NCBI GenBank assembly: GCA_035256645.1
Contig: DATEXU010000062.1
Coordinates: 1 to 20,602, forward strand
Length of the DNA stretch: 20,602 nucleotides
Direction of reading: 5' to 3'
DNA from: G026625185 sp035256645
GTDB lineage: Bacteria; Desulfobacterota; WTBG01; JAGOGO01
Numbering within the stretch: the stretch's first letter is position 1; each line of letters opens with the position of its first letter. This document shows, piece after piece, positions 13,253 to 20,602 of the stretch. The notes below the pieces were generated by a model. The model was not told the origin of the DNA. It did no database searches and saw nothing but the letters and a program-made list of their open reading frames with translations. Made by a program: the position numbers and the translations under genes.

Positions 13253-13945
13253 TTATTCCTTAAAGGCTTTGAATAAGTCTACAATGCCGCCAGTGAAGGA
13301 GAGTCGTTGTATTTTTTTAAAACCAACAGATCTGAGTGTTTCCATAAATTGTTCAGGAGCAGGAAATTTGTAGACCGAGTCTCTTAGATAAGTATACGCA
13401 TGATCTGATGAGACCAAGAGGTTGCCAATCCAGGGGAGAAGATGATTAAAATAAAAAAGGTAGAGTGATCGGAATAAAGGTGTTTCGGGAAAGCCGAATT
13501 CCATTATTATCAATTGGCCCTGTGGTTTTAAAACCGAATAAAATTCCTTGAGCGCCAGTTCTCGGTTGATAATGTTTCTTATTCCGAAAACAATAGTGAG
13601 GGCGTCAAATGAATTTTTAGGGAATGGAAGAGTTGTAGCGTCACCGCTTAATAAAAAGATATTGTTGTAATGAGATTTGTGAAGCTTCTTATTTCCACGT
13701 TTTAGCATGTTGGGAGAAAAATCTAGACCCACAATCTTTGCCGTGGGATTTTGCTTGGCGATATGGATTGCCACTTCAGCAGTTCCCGTGGCAATGTCCG
13801 CCACCCGAGCGTTGTCCGGCAGACATAGTGATTGTGCAACCTTTTTTCTCCAGATGTCATCGATACCAAAGGACAGAAAGGTATTGGTAAAATCATACAA
13901 AGAAGCCTGCTTTTCAAATAATTCTTTTATTTCTCGGGTAAGCAT
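13253..13945 (-). CDS. ubiE: UbiE/MenG: demethylmenaquinone / 2-polyprenyl-benzoquinol C-methyltransferase
   Basis: The enzyme methylates the quinone ring with S-adenosylmethionine in menaquinone (or ubiquinone) synthesis at the membrane. At 230 residues the length is normal. The SAM-binding motif I is ADIATGTAEVAI (about 49-60), followed by VGLDFSPNML (about 71-80). GIRNI (about 121-125) and the motif YTYLRDSVYKFPAPEQF (about 183-199) are typical of UbiE. The ATG at 13945 has no Shine-Dalgarno. TAATAG lies 9 bases upstream, the same distance as TATAAT before the leaderless J-domain gene, so a leaderless mRNA is possible, though the -10 match is weak. It stands alone, with no other quinone genes in view. 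Confidence 0.93.
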   Translation of the reverse strand: MLTREIKELFEKQASLYDFTNTFLSFGIDDIWRKKVAQSLCLPDNARVADIATGTAEVAIHIAKQNPTAKIVGLDFSPNMLKRGNKKLHKSHYNNIFLLSGDATTLPFPKNSFDALTIVFGIRNIINRELALKEFYSVLKPQGQLIIMEFGFPETPLFRSLYLFYFNHLLPWIGNLLVSSDHAYTYLRDSVYKFPAPEQFMETLRSVGFKKIQRLSFTGGIVDLFKAFKE

Positions 13946-14230
13946 AACGAGGATCTATTAAGAACAGAATTGTAAAGGCAATGGTTATGTTTATCAGAGC
14001 TGAGCGTTCGGTTTAATCTATGCCCGCTTGGTTGTGATGTCAATAAATTTATGGGGAAACAAAAAATAGTAAAAAAATGATTGTAATAAAAACAGGTTTT
14101 ATCAATCCTTAACAAGCTTTTGAAAAACCAGGTTTTTTTCTGGCACGGATTATATCACAAGGACAGTTTCAAGATGTTGCACATGAGGATGACCCATTGA
14201 TTTTGTTGGTTTGGTCAGGAATAAAATTGT

Positions 14231-14324
14231 TTGCGCGCTGCATAGAAGGGTGCTATAGTAATTTACAGTACAGGTTATTACCTGATTGTTGACATTGCTA
14301 TTTAAACCCAGGTCGGGTTTTTTT
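14231..14324 (+). promoter_or_regulatory. Promoter and hairpin leader (possible attenuator) of the foldase gene
   Basis: The 405 bases between ubiE and the foldase hold no gene that I can support. TTGCGC (14231-14236), 17 bases, then TATAGT (14254-14259) is a fair promoter. The expected leader has a hairpin CAGGT/ACCTG (14271-14284). It then has an intrinsic terminator-like hairpin, AAACCC/GGGTTT (14304-14320), with a following T-run, only 27 bases before the start codon. ACCTG could also pair with a second CAGGT (14309-14313) in the terminator, so two alternative folds are possible. The region could equally encode a short terminated RNA. Confidence 0.4.
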
Positions 14325-14350
14325 ATTAGATCACCTTGAAAGGAGAAAAG

Positions 14351-15331
14351 ATGAACAAAAGAGGCGAGGAATGGATTGTAATCACATTGATTAGCTTGAT
14401 TTTTTTATTGCCAACGTCCTTTAGTTGGGCCGTAGAAAAGGGTATTGCCGAGGAAAAGATTGCGGTAGTGAACGGAAAAACAATTCCCAAATCGGATTTT
14501 GACCGAGAAATGGTAATGGTAAATGAGCGATTTTCTCAAACAGGGAAGACTCCGACCAGCGCCGAGCTTTCTGATATAAAGAAAAATATTCTTGAAAATC
14601 TTATTAATCTGGAACTGCTCTATCAGGAAAGCAAAAAAGAAGGTATTCAGGTTGATGAGAAAATCCTTAATGAACGGTATGAAAATTGGAAAAAACAAAT
14701 ACCCAATCAGGAAGCATTAAATGAATTCTTTAAAAAACTTAATTTATCTGAAACCAGTATCAAGGACAAGTTCAAGACGGGACTTGCGGTTCAGCAATTT
14801 GTTGAAAAGAAGTTTGGCCAAAAGGCTTTGGTTTCTGAGCAAGAAACCAAAGCCTTTTATGACAGCAACCCGAATTTTTTTAAAATACCCGAGCAAGTCT
14901 GTGCCAGCCATATTTTGATCAAGGTTGACCCTAAAGCAGATGCAGCACAAAAAGCAGCGGCACGTAAAAAAATTGACGATATACAAAAGCGGTTAAAAAA
15001 TGGAGAGAATTTTTCAGAATTGGCTAAGAAAGTTTCTGACTGTCCCAGTAATACCAAAGGGGGAGATCTTGGTTGCTTTAGTCGGGGCCAGATGGTAAAA
15101 CCCTTTGAAGATGTGGCGTTTTCTTTAAAACCAGGAGAAGTGAGTGGTATAGTTGGAACTGATTTCGGATTTCATATTATTAAAGTGACGGATAAAAAGC
15201 CGGAGACAACCCTGGCGTATGAACAGGTAAAAGATCGCTTAGCAGCAATGCTTAAAAAGGATAAAGTCGAAAAAGAAACTGATTTGTACCTTGAAAAATT
15301 AAAAAAAGATGCAAAGATAGAAAGATATTAA
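14351..15331 (+). CDS. SurA/PpiC-type periplasmic peptidyl-prolyl isomerase (foldase)
   Basis: Parvulin foldases assist folding of exported proteins. The protein has 326 residues. A signal peptide at about 1-28 ends in SFSWA before VEKG. An N-terminal SurA-like chaperone region (about 30-165) is rich in charged helices. The parvulin domain follows (about 175-275): CASHILIKVD, then GGDLGCFSRGQMVKPFEDVAFSLKPGEVSGIV and GFHIIKV. The C-terminal helix is rich in Lys/Glu. AAAGGAG lies before the ATG at 14351, and an in-frame TTG at 14336 is rejected because it would overlap that site. It has its own promoter region and no close partner genes. Confidence 0.93.
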   Translation: MNKRGEEWIVITLISLIFLLPTSFSWAVEKGIAEEKIAVVNGKTIPKSDFDREMVMVNERFSQTGKTPTSAELSDIKKNILENLINLELLYQESKKEGIQVDEKILNERYENWKKQIPNQEALNEFFKKLNLSETSIKDKFKTGLAVQQFVEKKFGQKALVSEQETKAFYDSNPNFFKIPEQVCASHILIKVDPKADAAQKAAARKKIDDIQKRLKNGENFSELAKKVSDCPSNTKGGDLGCFSRGQMVKPFEDVAFSLKPGEVSGIVGTDFGFHIIKVTDKKPETTLAYEQVKDRLAAMLKKDKVEKETDLYLEKLKKDAKIERY

Positions 15332-15861
15332 AAGGAAGGTTAACCCTACTACGTAACTTATTCAATTTTATGCAACATATGGTGGTCTTGCAAGGATAAG
15401 ATCGTCACATTTATGGATGAATTTCACAAATGACGTTGTAGGGTTAATACAAGGTAAAAGTTCTATAGAACGCATTCTTACAATTGTGTTTAATGATACT
15501 TTGGGTATCATTACGTAATTTTGGCCTAAATTAGAGAGAAAGCCCAATCTGTTTACCATGGCAATTATTTTTCCCACCTGATATCGACAAGAATATTCTA
15601 TTAAAAATTTCCTTATAAAAAATCCCATTGAAGTGAGGGAACATAGCAACCAATCAATCAATTTGGCTATATTTTTTACATACATGAACTAAACGATAAA
15701 AATTTTTATTCGATAAAAGTTTATAATTTTATATTTTTAAAAATTTAATGATTACAAATAGCTTGAATTTAAGCTAATTATTTGATAATATTATTAAATA
15801 AATTTTATAAACAACAATTTCAGATTTGTTTTTATGTGTTAGAAATCGTTTTGAAAATATT
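15332..15861. other. Gene-poor AT-rich region with several inverted repeats
   Basis: I find no gene that I can support here. TTAACCCTACTACGT (15340-15354) and ACGTTGTAGGGTTAA (15433-15447) are 15-bp inverted repeats with one mismatch, bounding 108 bp. GTTCTATAGAAC (15460-15471) is a perfect palindrome. TAATGATAC/GTATCATTA (15491-15513) is a perfect 9-bp hairpin with loop TTTGG. ATAAAAATTTTTAT lies at about 15695-15708, and TAGCTT/AAGCTA at about 15760-15777. An open frame of 105 codons on the minus strand (15368-15685) and interrupted frames on the plus strand show no recognisable protein. It may be a decayed gene or mobile-element remnant, followed by the promoter of the histidine kinase operon. 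Confidence 0.4.
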
Positions 15862-18270
15862 ATGAAAAAAATTTCTGACTTGACCATACAGAACAAATTA
15901 ATATTAGTTATTGCTCCTTTAGTAATTATCCCCCTAATCTTGCTTGCTTATTTTGCAACCAGTCAGCTTAATTCCGCTTTAAAAAACGGAGCGGAAAAAG
16001 ATTTAGATCATGTGGTCAATACCATCCACGCATTGTGTGAAATTAGTTTATCCCTTGAAAACGGTAAACCATTCATCCCCTTTGCCCAAATTTCCAAAAT
16101 TAGGGAAGTAGTCAAAGGCATTATCATAGGCGAAACTGGTTATCCGTTTGTAATTGATCGGAAAGGAAACCTCATTATTCATCCTACAAAAGAAAAGGAA
16201 AATATTTTTTACAGCCAGGACTCGAAAGGAAATTATTTTATCAAAGAGATGGTTGAAAAAGCGATTTCTTCGGGAGCAAAAAATACGGGAGAAATCCGTT
16301 ATCCATGGGTAAATATCGAATTAGGTGAAAAATCACCGCGGATGAAAATTACCCGATTTCGTTACTTGTCTCAACTGGGTTGGGTGATTGCTGCCGGAAG
16401 CTATGAGGACGAAATTTTTGGAGCAGTAGGTAGGACACAAAAAGCAGTCTTTATTTTAACAATCTTCAGTTTAACCATCGTGTTAGCGCTGGTAGTATTT
16501 TTTGCTCGGTTTTTGACCGAACCCATCTTAGAGCTTACCCACCTTTCCTCACGAATGGCAGAAGGGGAATTTTCCCTGCGAGTAGGCATTCCTCAACACG
16601 ACGAGATTGGACAATTAGCCCTTTCTTTCAACCGGATGGCGGCCCAGATCCAGGAGCACACGAAAAACTTGGAATGCTTAGTTAACCAGCGTACTCAAGA
16701 GCTTTTGGAATCCAAAGAAAAGTACAAAAGAATATCGACCCTGTTAACTAATATTTTAGAAAGCTCTACGGAGTATGCCGTTATTGCTACGGATCTTCAG
16801 TGGAAGGTTTTAGAGTTTAATACTGGTGCTCGCAAGATATTTGGGTGGGAGAAAAAAGAAATATTAGGGGAGTATCTTTATAAAACCTACATGGAAAAAA
16901 AGGAATCATTTATTGAGTGGGAAGAATTTAAGAAACTCCAAGCTGGTAATGCATTAGAAAAAGAGGTGATTCGGAAGAAAAAAAACGGAGAAGTATTTCT
17001 GAGCCGAGCGGTAATAACCGCAATGAGAGATATGGAAGGAGATTTAATTGGTTATTTAGAAATTTCTCGGGATATAACTGAACGTAAACGTCTCGAATGG
17101 GAGTTAATTGAGACTAAAGATTATCTGGAAAACATCCTTGAAAGTTCTGCCGATGGGATCATAACCACAAACCAAAAAGGAACGATTACCTATGTTAATC
17201 GCGGATTGGAAGAAATACTCCAGGATAAAAAAGAAAGATTAATTGGGAGCCATGTTTCCCTTTGTTATCTGGACGGAATAGCAGAGGCGCGAAAGATTAT
17301 GAATATTCTCCGCCGGGATCAGAAATTTACTAATTATGAGTTGACCATGATCGATAAAAGTGGGAGAGAAATCCCGATAAACATTTCAGCGTCTCTGCTA
17401 AAAAATTTTAAAGGAGAAATAATAGGAACGGTTGGAATATTTAAAGATATGACGGAAAAGAAAAGGTTAGAGGCCACGTTGAGAAAAGCTGAAGCTTCTC
17501 TTATCCAGTCGGCAAAAATGCGGGAACTCGGAGACTTGGTTGCCGGAGTAGCGCATGAAATAAACAACCCCCTTATGGCGTCGCAGACCTTCATCTTTCG
17601 ACTTAAGGAGGATTATCAACAGCAAAAAAACTACTCACATAAAAAGATCATTGAGTTTGTAGATTTAATCGGACGTTGTAACGACCGGATTGCTACGATT
17701 GTCAACCACCTTCGGGAATTCTCCCGTGAAACCGAAATGAAGTTTGAGGCCTTTGATATTCGGATCCCCTTAAATAATTCTCTTCTTATTACCGGACAGA
17801 TGCTTCTTGACCACCATGTCGAGGTAACCAAGGATTTTTCAGAGGACTTGCCTAAAGTAATGGGAAGTGCTCCGCAGCTCGAACAAGTTTTTTTAAATAT
17901 CATTAGTAATGCTCGGGATGCTTTAGATATGCAGCATTCGGATAAGGAGCTTATCATACGTTCTTTTTATCGTGCCAAGAATGGAACGCCGGGAGAAGTT
18001 ATCATCTCTTTTACTGATACTGGTCTAGGGATCCCGCCAGAAATTAAGTATAAGATTTTTGATCCCTTCTTTTCCACTAAAGCGGTAGGCAGTGGGACTG
18101 GTCTTGGACTTTCCATCTGTTATGGAATCGTGGAAAAGCATGGAGGGAGGATAGAAGTGGATAGCGAGATAGGTAAGGGGGCTACGTTTAGGGTAATCCT
18201 TCCGGCGATATCGAACAATTTAACTTTAAACAAGGAAGACAAAAATGGCAACGAAGATATTAGTAGTTGA
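15862..18270 (+). CDS. Membrane sensor histidine kinase: Cache-like, HAMP, two PAS, HisKA, HATPase
   Basis: This is a 802-residue sensor kinase. Transmembrane segment 1 is at about 12-34, an extracytoplasmic Cache-like domain at about 40-190 (GETGYPFVIDRKGNLIIHP and LGWVIAAGSYEDE are typical), and segment 2 at about 195-216. HAMP follows at about 217-270, then PAS at about 290-405 and 420-535. The H-box is VAHEINNP with His565. The ATP-binding domain has the N-box NIISNARDAL (679-688), DTGLGIPPE (719-727) and GSGTGLGLSI (743-752). The ATG at 15862 has no Shine-Dalgarno, and an in-frame TTG at 15826 is equally unsupported. The gene overlaps the following response regulator by 26 bases, so the two are probably a coupled two-component pair. 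Cache domains often bind small carboxylates or amino acids. The ligand here is unknown. Confidence 0.94.
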   Translation: MKKISDLTIQNKLILVIAPLVIIPLILLAYFATSQLNSALKNGAEKDLDHVVNTIHALCEISLSLENGKPFIPFAQISKIREVVKGIIIGETGYPFVIDRKGNLIIHPTKEKENIFYSQDSKGNYFIKEMVEKAISSGAKNTGEIRYPWVNIELGEKSPRMKITRFRYLSQLGWVIAAGSYEDEIFGAVGRTQKAVFILTIFSLTIVLALVVFFARFLTEPILELTHLSSRMAEGEFSLRVGIPQHDEIGQLALSFNRMAAQIQEHTKNLECLVNQRTQELLESKEKYKRISTLLTNILESSTEYAVIATDLQWKVLEFNTGARKIFGWEKKEILGEYLYKTYMEKKESFIEWEEFKKLQAGNALEKEVIRKKKNGEVFLSRAVITAMRDMEGDLIGYLEISRDITERKRLEWELIETKDYLENILESSADGIITTNQKGTITYVNRGLEEILQDKKERLIGSHVSLCYLDGIAEARKIMNILRRDQKFTNYELTMIDKSGREIPINISASLLKNFKGEIIGTVGIFKDMTEKKRLEATLRKAEASLIQSAKMRELGDLVAGVAHEINNPLMASQTFIFRLKEDYQQQKNYSHKKIIEFVDLIGRCNDRIATIVNHLREFSRETEMKFEAFDIRIPLNNSLLITGQMLLDHHVEVTKDFSEDLPKVMGSAPQLEQVFLNIISNARDALDMQHSDKELIIRSFYRAKNGTPGEVIISFTDTGLGIPPEIKYKIFDPFFSTKAVGSGTGLGLSICYGIVEKHGGRIEVDSEIGKGATFRVILPAISNNLTLNKEDKNGNEDISS

Positions 18271-18610
18271 TGATGATGAACTTGTATTAATAGCCTTAGA
18301 AGCACTCCTTTCGCCCAATGGCTATGAGGTTACAACTGCAATTAACGGCGATGATGCTTTGGGAAAAATCAACAAAAAGAAATTTGATCTTATGATCCTT
18401 GATATCCTCATGCCCGGTATGAATGGATTTGAGCTTTGCGAAAAAGTTCGAGCACTCGATGAGTATAAGGGTGTACCGATAATTATGCTTACTGCCAAAA
18501 GCGGTCCTGATGATAAGAAAAGAGGCATGGAGATGGGTGCAAATCTTTTTTTGCCAAAACCCATTGCCCCTCAGCACCTTATTGATTTAATAAAAAAATC
18601 TTTAGAATAA
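18245..18610 (+). CDS. CheY-like single-domain response regulator
   Basis: A receiver domain of 121 residues without an output domain. All key residues are present: the acidic residues Asp9-11, phospho-acceptor Asp53 (LMILDILMPG), Thr83 (MLTA) and Lys105 (LPKP). Its ATG lies inside the 3' end of the kinase gene, with GGAAG upstream, which suggests translational coupling. It is the natural phosphate acceptor of that kinase. Having no DNA-binding domain, it must act through protein contacts. Confidence 0.94.
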   Translation: MATKILVVDDDELVLIALEALLSPNGYEVTTAINGDDALGKINKKKFDLMILDILMPGMNGFELCEKVRALDEYKGVPIIMLTAKSGPDDKKRGMEMGANLFLPKPIAPQHLIDLIKKSLE

Positions 18611-18631
18611 CTATTGGTGATGTGAAATAAA

Positions 18632-19702
18632 ATGAAAAAAATATTTATTAGTTCTACTGGCGTTCGGTCGGGACAAAGTCTCGCTGCCTGGTGTGTAGGT
18701 GAAATGCTTCGTTCTCAAGGATTGCGCGTTGGTTTCTTTAAACCCTTTGTTACCCGTCCGGTTTTACAAAATGGCCGGATCATCGATAAAGATGCGCTGT
18801 TAATGAAAGAGTATTTTAATCTTCCTGAAGACTTAAGCCTTTTATGCCCGGTGGTTCCTGAAGAGGTTCCCGGTGATGAAGTGGCCAGGGAAGAACAATT
18901 GATGCGAATTGAGGAATGCTGTGAAAAAGTGCAGAAAGAAAAGGATGCACTCATTATCATGGGGTCCGAAAAAATTTTTTACGAACCCGATTCTCCTTAC
19001 CTTCCCGATGGAGTTTTAGTGAACAAGTTCAATGCCCCGGTTCTTTTGGTAGACAAGTTTCAAAATGAAAATATGAGTATGTACTCTGTGCTTGCGATTG
19101 ACTCATTTTTAAAAGATAAGGTTAAGTTTGTTTTTGTTAACCAGATACCTTTGGAGCGTATGGATACAGCGTATAATAAACTTGTTCCTTTTTTTCAAAA
19201 AAGAGGGGCACCGATGATTTTCCTTGTGCCTCAGGATAGAATACTGACCTCTTTAACGGTGAGAAACATTGTTGATATTATTCAGGGTGAGGTACTGACT
19301 GGTGAAAATCGTCTTGAAAACTTGGTGGAAAGCACCTCGATAAGTTCTTCGCATCTCAAAGGCTCATTACACTTATTTCGGCGGATCTATAATAAAATTA
19401 TTCTGCTTGGCCTTGAAGCGGATGCGTTAAATACCCATCTAATCTCATCCAAAGTTACCGGTGTTTTGCTTACCGGAGGTAGAAGGCCCGCTCCTATCAT
19501 CGTTAATACCTGTGGCGATTTGGGAATACCCTTGGCAGTAACCCCCTTTGATACTTTTGTCACGATGGAAAAGATTCAAAAACAGCAGACACATATTACC
19601 GACAAGGATGTTTACAAGCTCAAACGCTTTATTCAACTTCTGGGTGGCGATGAGGCAATACAAAAAATTGTTACTCAGCTTGACGAACTCTATAAGTTTT
19701 AG
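18632..19702 (+). CDS. BioD-like P-loop plus DRTGG-domain protein with altered Walker A
   Basis: The protein has 356 residues. The N-terminal half (about 1-200) resembles the dethiobiotin-synthetase-like NTPase domain found in front of some phosphotransacetylases. The C-terminal half (about 210-320) resembles a DRTGG domain, with LIISSKVTGVLLTGGRRPAP-type sequence and LGIPLAVTPFDTF. No Pta catalytic domain follows. The P-loop reads STGVRSGQSLA (8-18), and the Lys of the usual GKS/GKT is Gln15. NTP hydrolysis may therefore be lost, leaving a sensory or scaffolding role, possibly for a nucleotide through DRTGG. It follows the response regulator by 21 bases and precedes the next gene by 11, so it belongs to the kinase operon. 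Confidence 0.8.
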   Translation: MKKIFISSTGVRSGQSLAAWCVGEMLRSQGLRVGFFKPFVTRPVLQNGRIIDKDALLMKEYFNLPEDLSLLCPVVPEEVPGDEVAREEQLMRIEECCEKVQKEKDALIIMGSEKIFYEPDSPYLPDGVLVNKFNAPVLLVDKFQNENMSMYSVLAIDSFLKDKVKFVFVNQIPLERMDTAYNKLVPFFQKRGAPMIFLVPQDRILTSLTVRNIVDIIQGEVLTGENRLENLVESTSISSSHLKGSLHLFRRIYNKIILLGLEADALNTHLISSKVTGVLLTGGRRPAPIIVNTCGDLGIPLAVTPFDTFVTMEKIQKQQTHITDKDVYKLKRFIQLLGGDEAIQKIVTQLDELYKF

Positions 19703-19713
19703 GAATTGAAACG

Positions 19714-20523
19714 ATGTCTTGGATTTTTAAAATCAACCATCTATCGGATGTTGAGAAAGAGGGACTTTACCGGATTCTTATTCCTCCGTCTATATTTCAT
19801 CGTTTTCATATTCATCCTATCCTTTTTCTCAATGAAAAACGTGAACGGCTCGTACGGTTTTATTGTCCGCCAAAAGATAATGCTACCTTGGTTGAAGTTA
19901 AACAGGACCTTGCAGACCAGGACTCTATTTTCTTTGTGCAAGTTTCTGATACTAAGGACCGGACCCAAATTCGTTTGGATTTTATTATTGTCAATGACCC
20001 TCACAGTGAAAGGTTTAATACTGATGTCGATACGCTGGGGAAGGATACTCTTTTTGGTCGAGCTAACCGTAATATACCCGAAGAGATAAGAGCGATGCAG
20101 GCTGGTTTGTCCCCAGGACAGGTAAAACACGGTTTGCGGCTTACCGGGGAATTTTTGCAGTGTTTAGAACATTTTTGTCGTATCTTAGGGGTAAAGTCAA
20201 TCTTATTGGATGGTCTTTTTTATCATAATGCCATAATCTATGAAAGATATGGACTTTCTTATTTTGAAGGTTTTAAGATGATGAGGCGGATCAATGAGCT
20301 TTTTCAACCCGGAAGCATTCTTTGTGAAAAATTGGATGGATCAACGCCATTTCGGCAAATAGGTTTTCATAAAACAATAAGAGGACGGAGTTGGGCAATC
20401 CATGATGGGATTTTAAGAGATGTTGACGACGAATTAATCGAAGGGGGGTGGTCATCTCCCCAAATGTATAAAATGGTGGATAAGACCCGGCAGATCTGTT
20501 CTTTTCCTGATGCCAGTTATTGA
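19714..20523 (+). CDS. Uncharacterised 269-aa protein following the DRTGG gene
   Basis: I do not recognise a family. It is soluble, with no signal peptide or membrane segment. The first half (about 1-125) is beta-rich, ending in DRTQIRLDFIIVNDPHSERFNTDVD (about 81-105). The second half is helical, with AMQAGLSPGQVKHGLRLTGEFLQCLEHFC (about 128-156) and then KSILLDGLFYHNAIIYERYGLSYFEGFKMM (about 161-190) and FHKTIRGRSWAIHDGILRDVDDE (about 231-253). The ordered, charge-balanced sequence and the 11-base spacing from the previous gene, with AGGA before the ATG, support a real gene. Its place at the end of the kinase operon suggests a shared job, possibly as an output of the signalling system. Confidence 0.8.
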   Translation: MSWIFKINHLSDVEKEGLYRILIPPSIFHRFHIHPILFLNEKRERLVRFYCPPKDNATLVEVKQDLADQDSIFFVQVSDTKDRTQIRLDFIIVNDPHSERFNTDVDTLGKDTLFGRANRNIPEEIRAMQAGLSPGQVKHGLRLTGEFLQCLEHFCRILGVKSILLDGLFYHNAIIYERYGLSYFEGFKMMRRINELFQPGSILCEKLDGSTPFRQIGFHKTIRGRSWAIHDGILRDVDDELIEGGWSSPQMYKMVDKTRQICSFPDASY

Positions 20524-20551
20524 AAAGAGCGATCTTAAACCACACAATTAA

Positions 20552-20602
20552 ATGGCTTTGTTTGTTAAAGAGGATATTGACGGTTTTTTTGGTTTAATGA
20601 CA
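20552..20602 (+). CDS. Start of a further gene, cut by the window edge (possibly a permease)
   Basis: An ATG opens a frame of 17 codons, MALFVKEDIDGFFGLMT, that runs off the end. There is no clear Shine-Dalgarno. The motif DIDGFFGL near the N-terminus reminds me of xanthine/uracil-type permease proteins of poorly known function in uncultivated bacteria. Too little is visible to be sure. Confidence 0.4.
   Translation, partial: MALFVKEDIDGFFGLMT

Noticed and set aside
14141..14157. TGGCACG resembling a sigma-54 -24 element
   Set aside because: There is no GC at the required 10-base distance, so the -12 half is missing.
15368..15685. Minus-strand open frame of 105 codons
   Set aside because: No ribosome binding site, no recognisable motif, and it overlaps several palindromes in an AT-rich stretch. 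It is kept only as part of the gene-poor region.
1..20602. tRNA, rRNA, CRISPR array, transposase or phage genes
   Set aside because: None was recognised by eye on either strand. The repeats present are short palindromic units without regular spacers.

Overview
The window looks like a stretch of bacterial chromosome, probably from an uncultivated Gram-negative lineage. It is AT-rich. It carries a menaquinone/ubiquinone methyltransferase, secreted SurA/PpiC-type and SYLF proteins, an NtrC-type sigma-54 activator, and several families of short dispersed palindromic repeats. The repeats and gene content remind me of Omnitrophota-like candidate phyla, but that is recollection, not proof. I see no phage, insertion sequence, CRISPR array, tRNA or rRNA.

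Layout. Bases 1-2388 (+ strand): the 3' part of prfB (release factor 2), a palindromic repeat cluster, a MoeB/ThiF-type E1-like enzyme, and a small conserved-looking unknown protein. Bases 2454-5314 (- strand): a Zn-finger plus J-domain protein with a probably leaderless mRNA, then a beta-CASP metallo-beta-lactamase nuclease closely followed by a LOG-family (PGGxGTxxE) protein. Bases 5315-5664: no gene, but two nested repeat families. Bases 5665-11184 (- strand): the most interesting block, which reads from high to low coordinates as two small paralogous OB-like proteins, a 15-codon mini-ORF, a lysine-2,3-aminomutase-like radical SAM enzyme, two different ATP-grasp ligases, a GNAT acetyltransferase and a secreted SYLF protein. 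Bases 11213-11477: AT-rich intergenic DNA with repeated AAAAGTTCYG boxes and a long palindrome. Bases 11478-12896 (- strand): a sigma-54 activator with a degenerate receiver domain. Bases 12897-13252: a 125-bp palindromic element. Bases 13253-13945 (- strand): ubiE/menG. Bases 14351-15331 (+): a SurA/PpiC foldase. Bases 15332-15861: a gene-poor AT-rich stretch full of inverted repeats. Bases 15862-20523 (+): a Cache-HAMP-PAS-PAS histidine kinase, a CheY-like regulator, a BioD-like/DRTGG protein with an altered P-loop, and an unrecognised 269-aa protein. The first 17 codons of another gene run off the right edge.

How it may work. The central block has the parts of a small-molecule pathway. The aminomutase keeps the residues that bind lysine and PLP, so beta-lysine is the expected intermediate. 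Two ATP-grasp enzymes could join it to other carboxylates or amines, and the GNAT could acylate an amine. A sigma-54-like promoter (GG-N10-GC) lies just before the first gene, next to an enhancer-binding-protein gene, which suggests switch-like control. A separate pattern is that the short repeat CCCCGTTAG lies on or beside the stop codons of several unrelated genes, and in some it supplies the stop codon itself.
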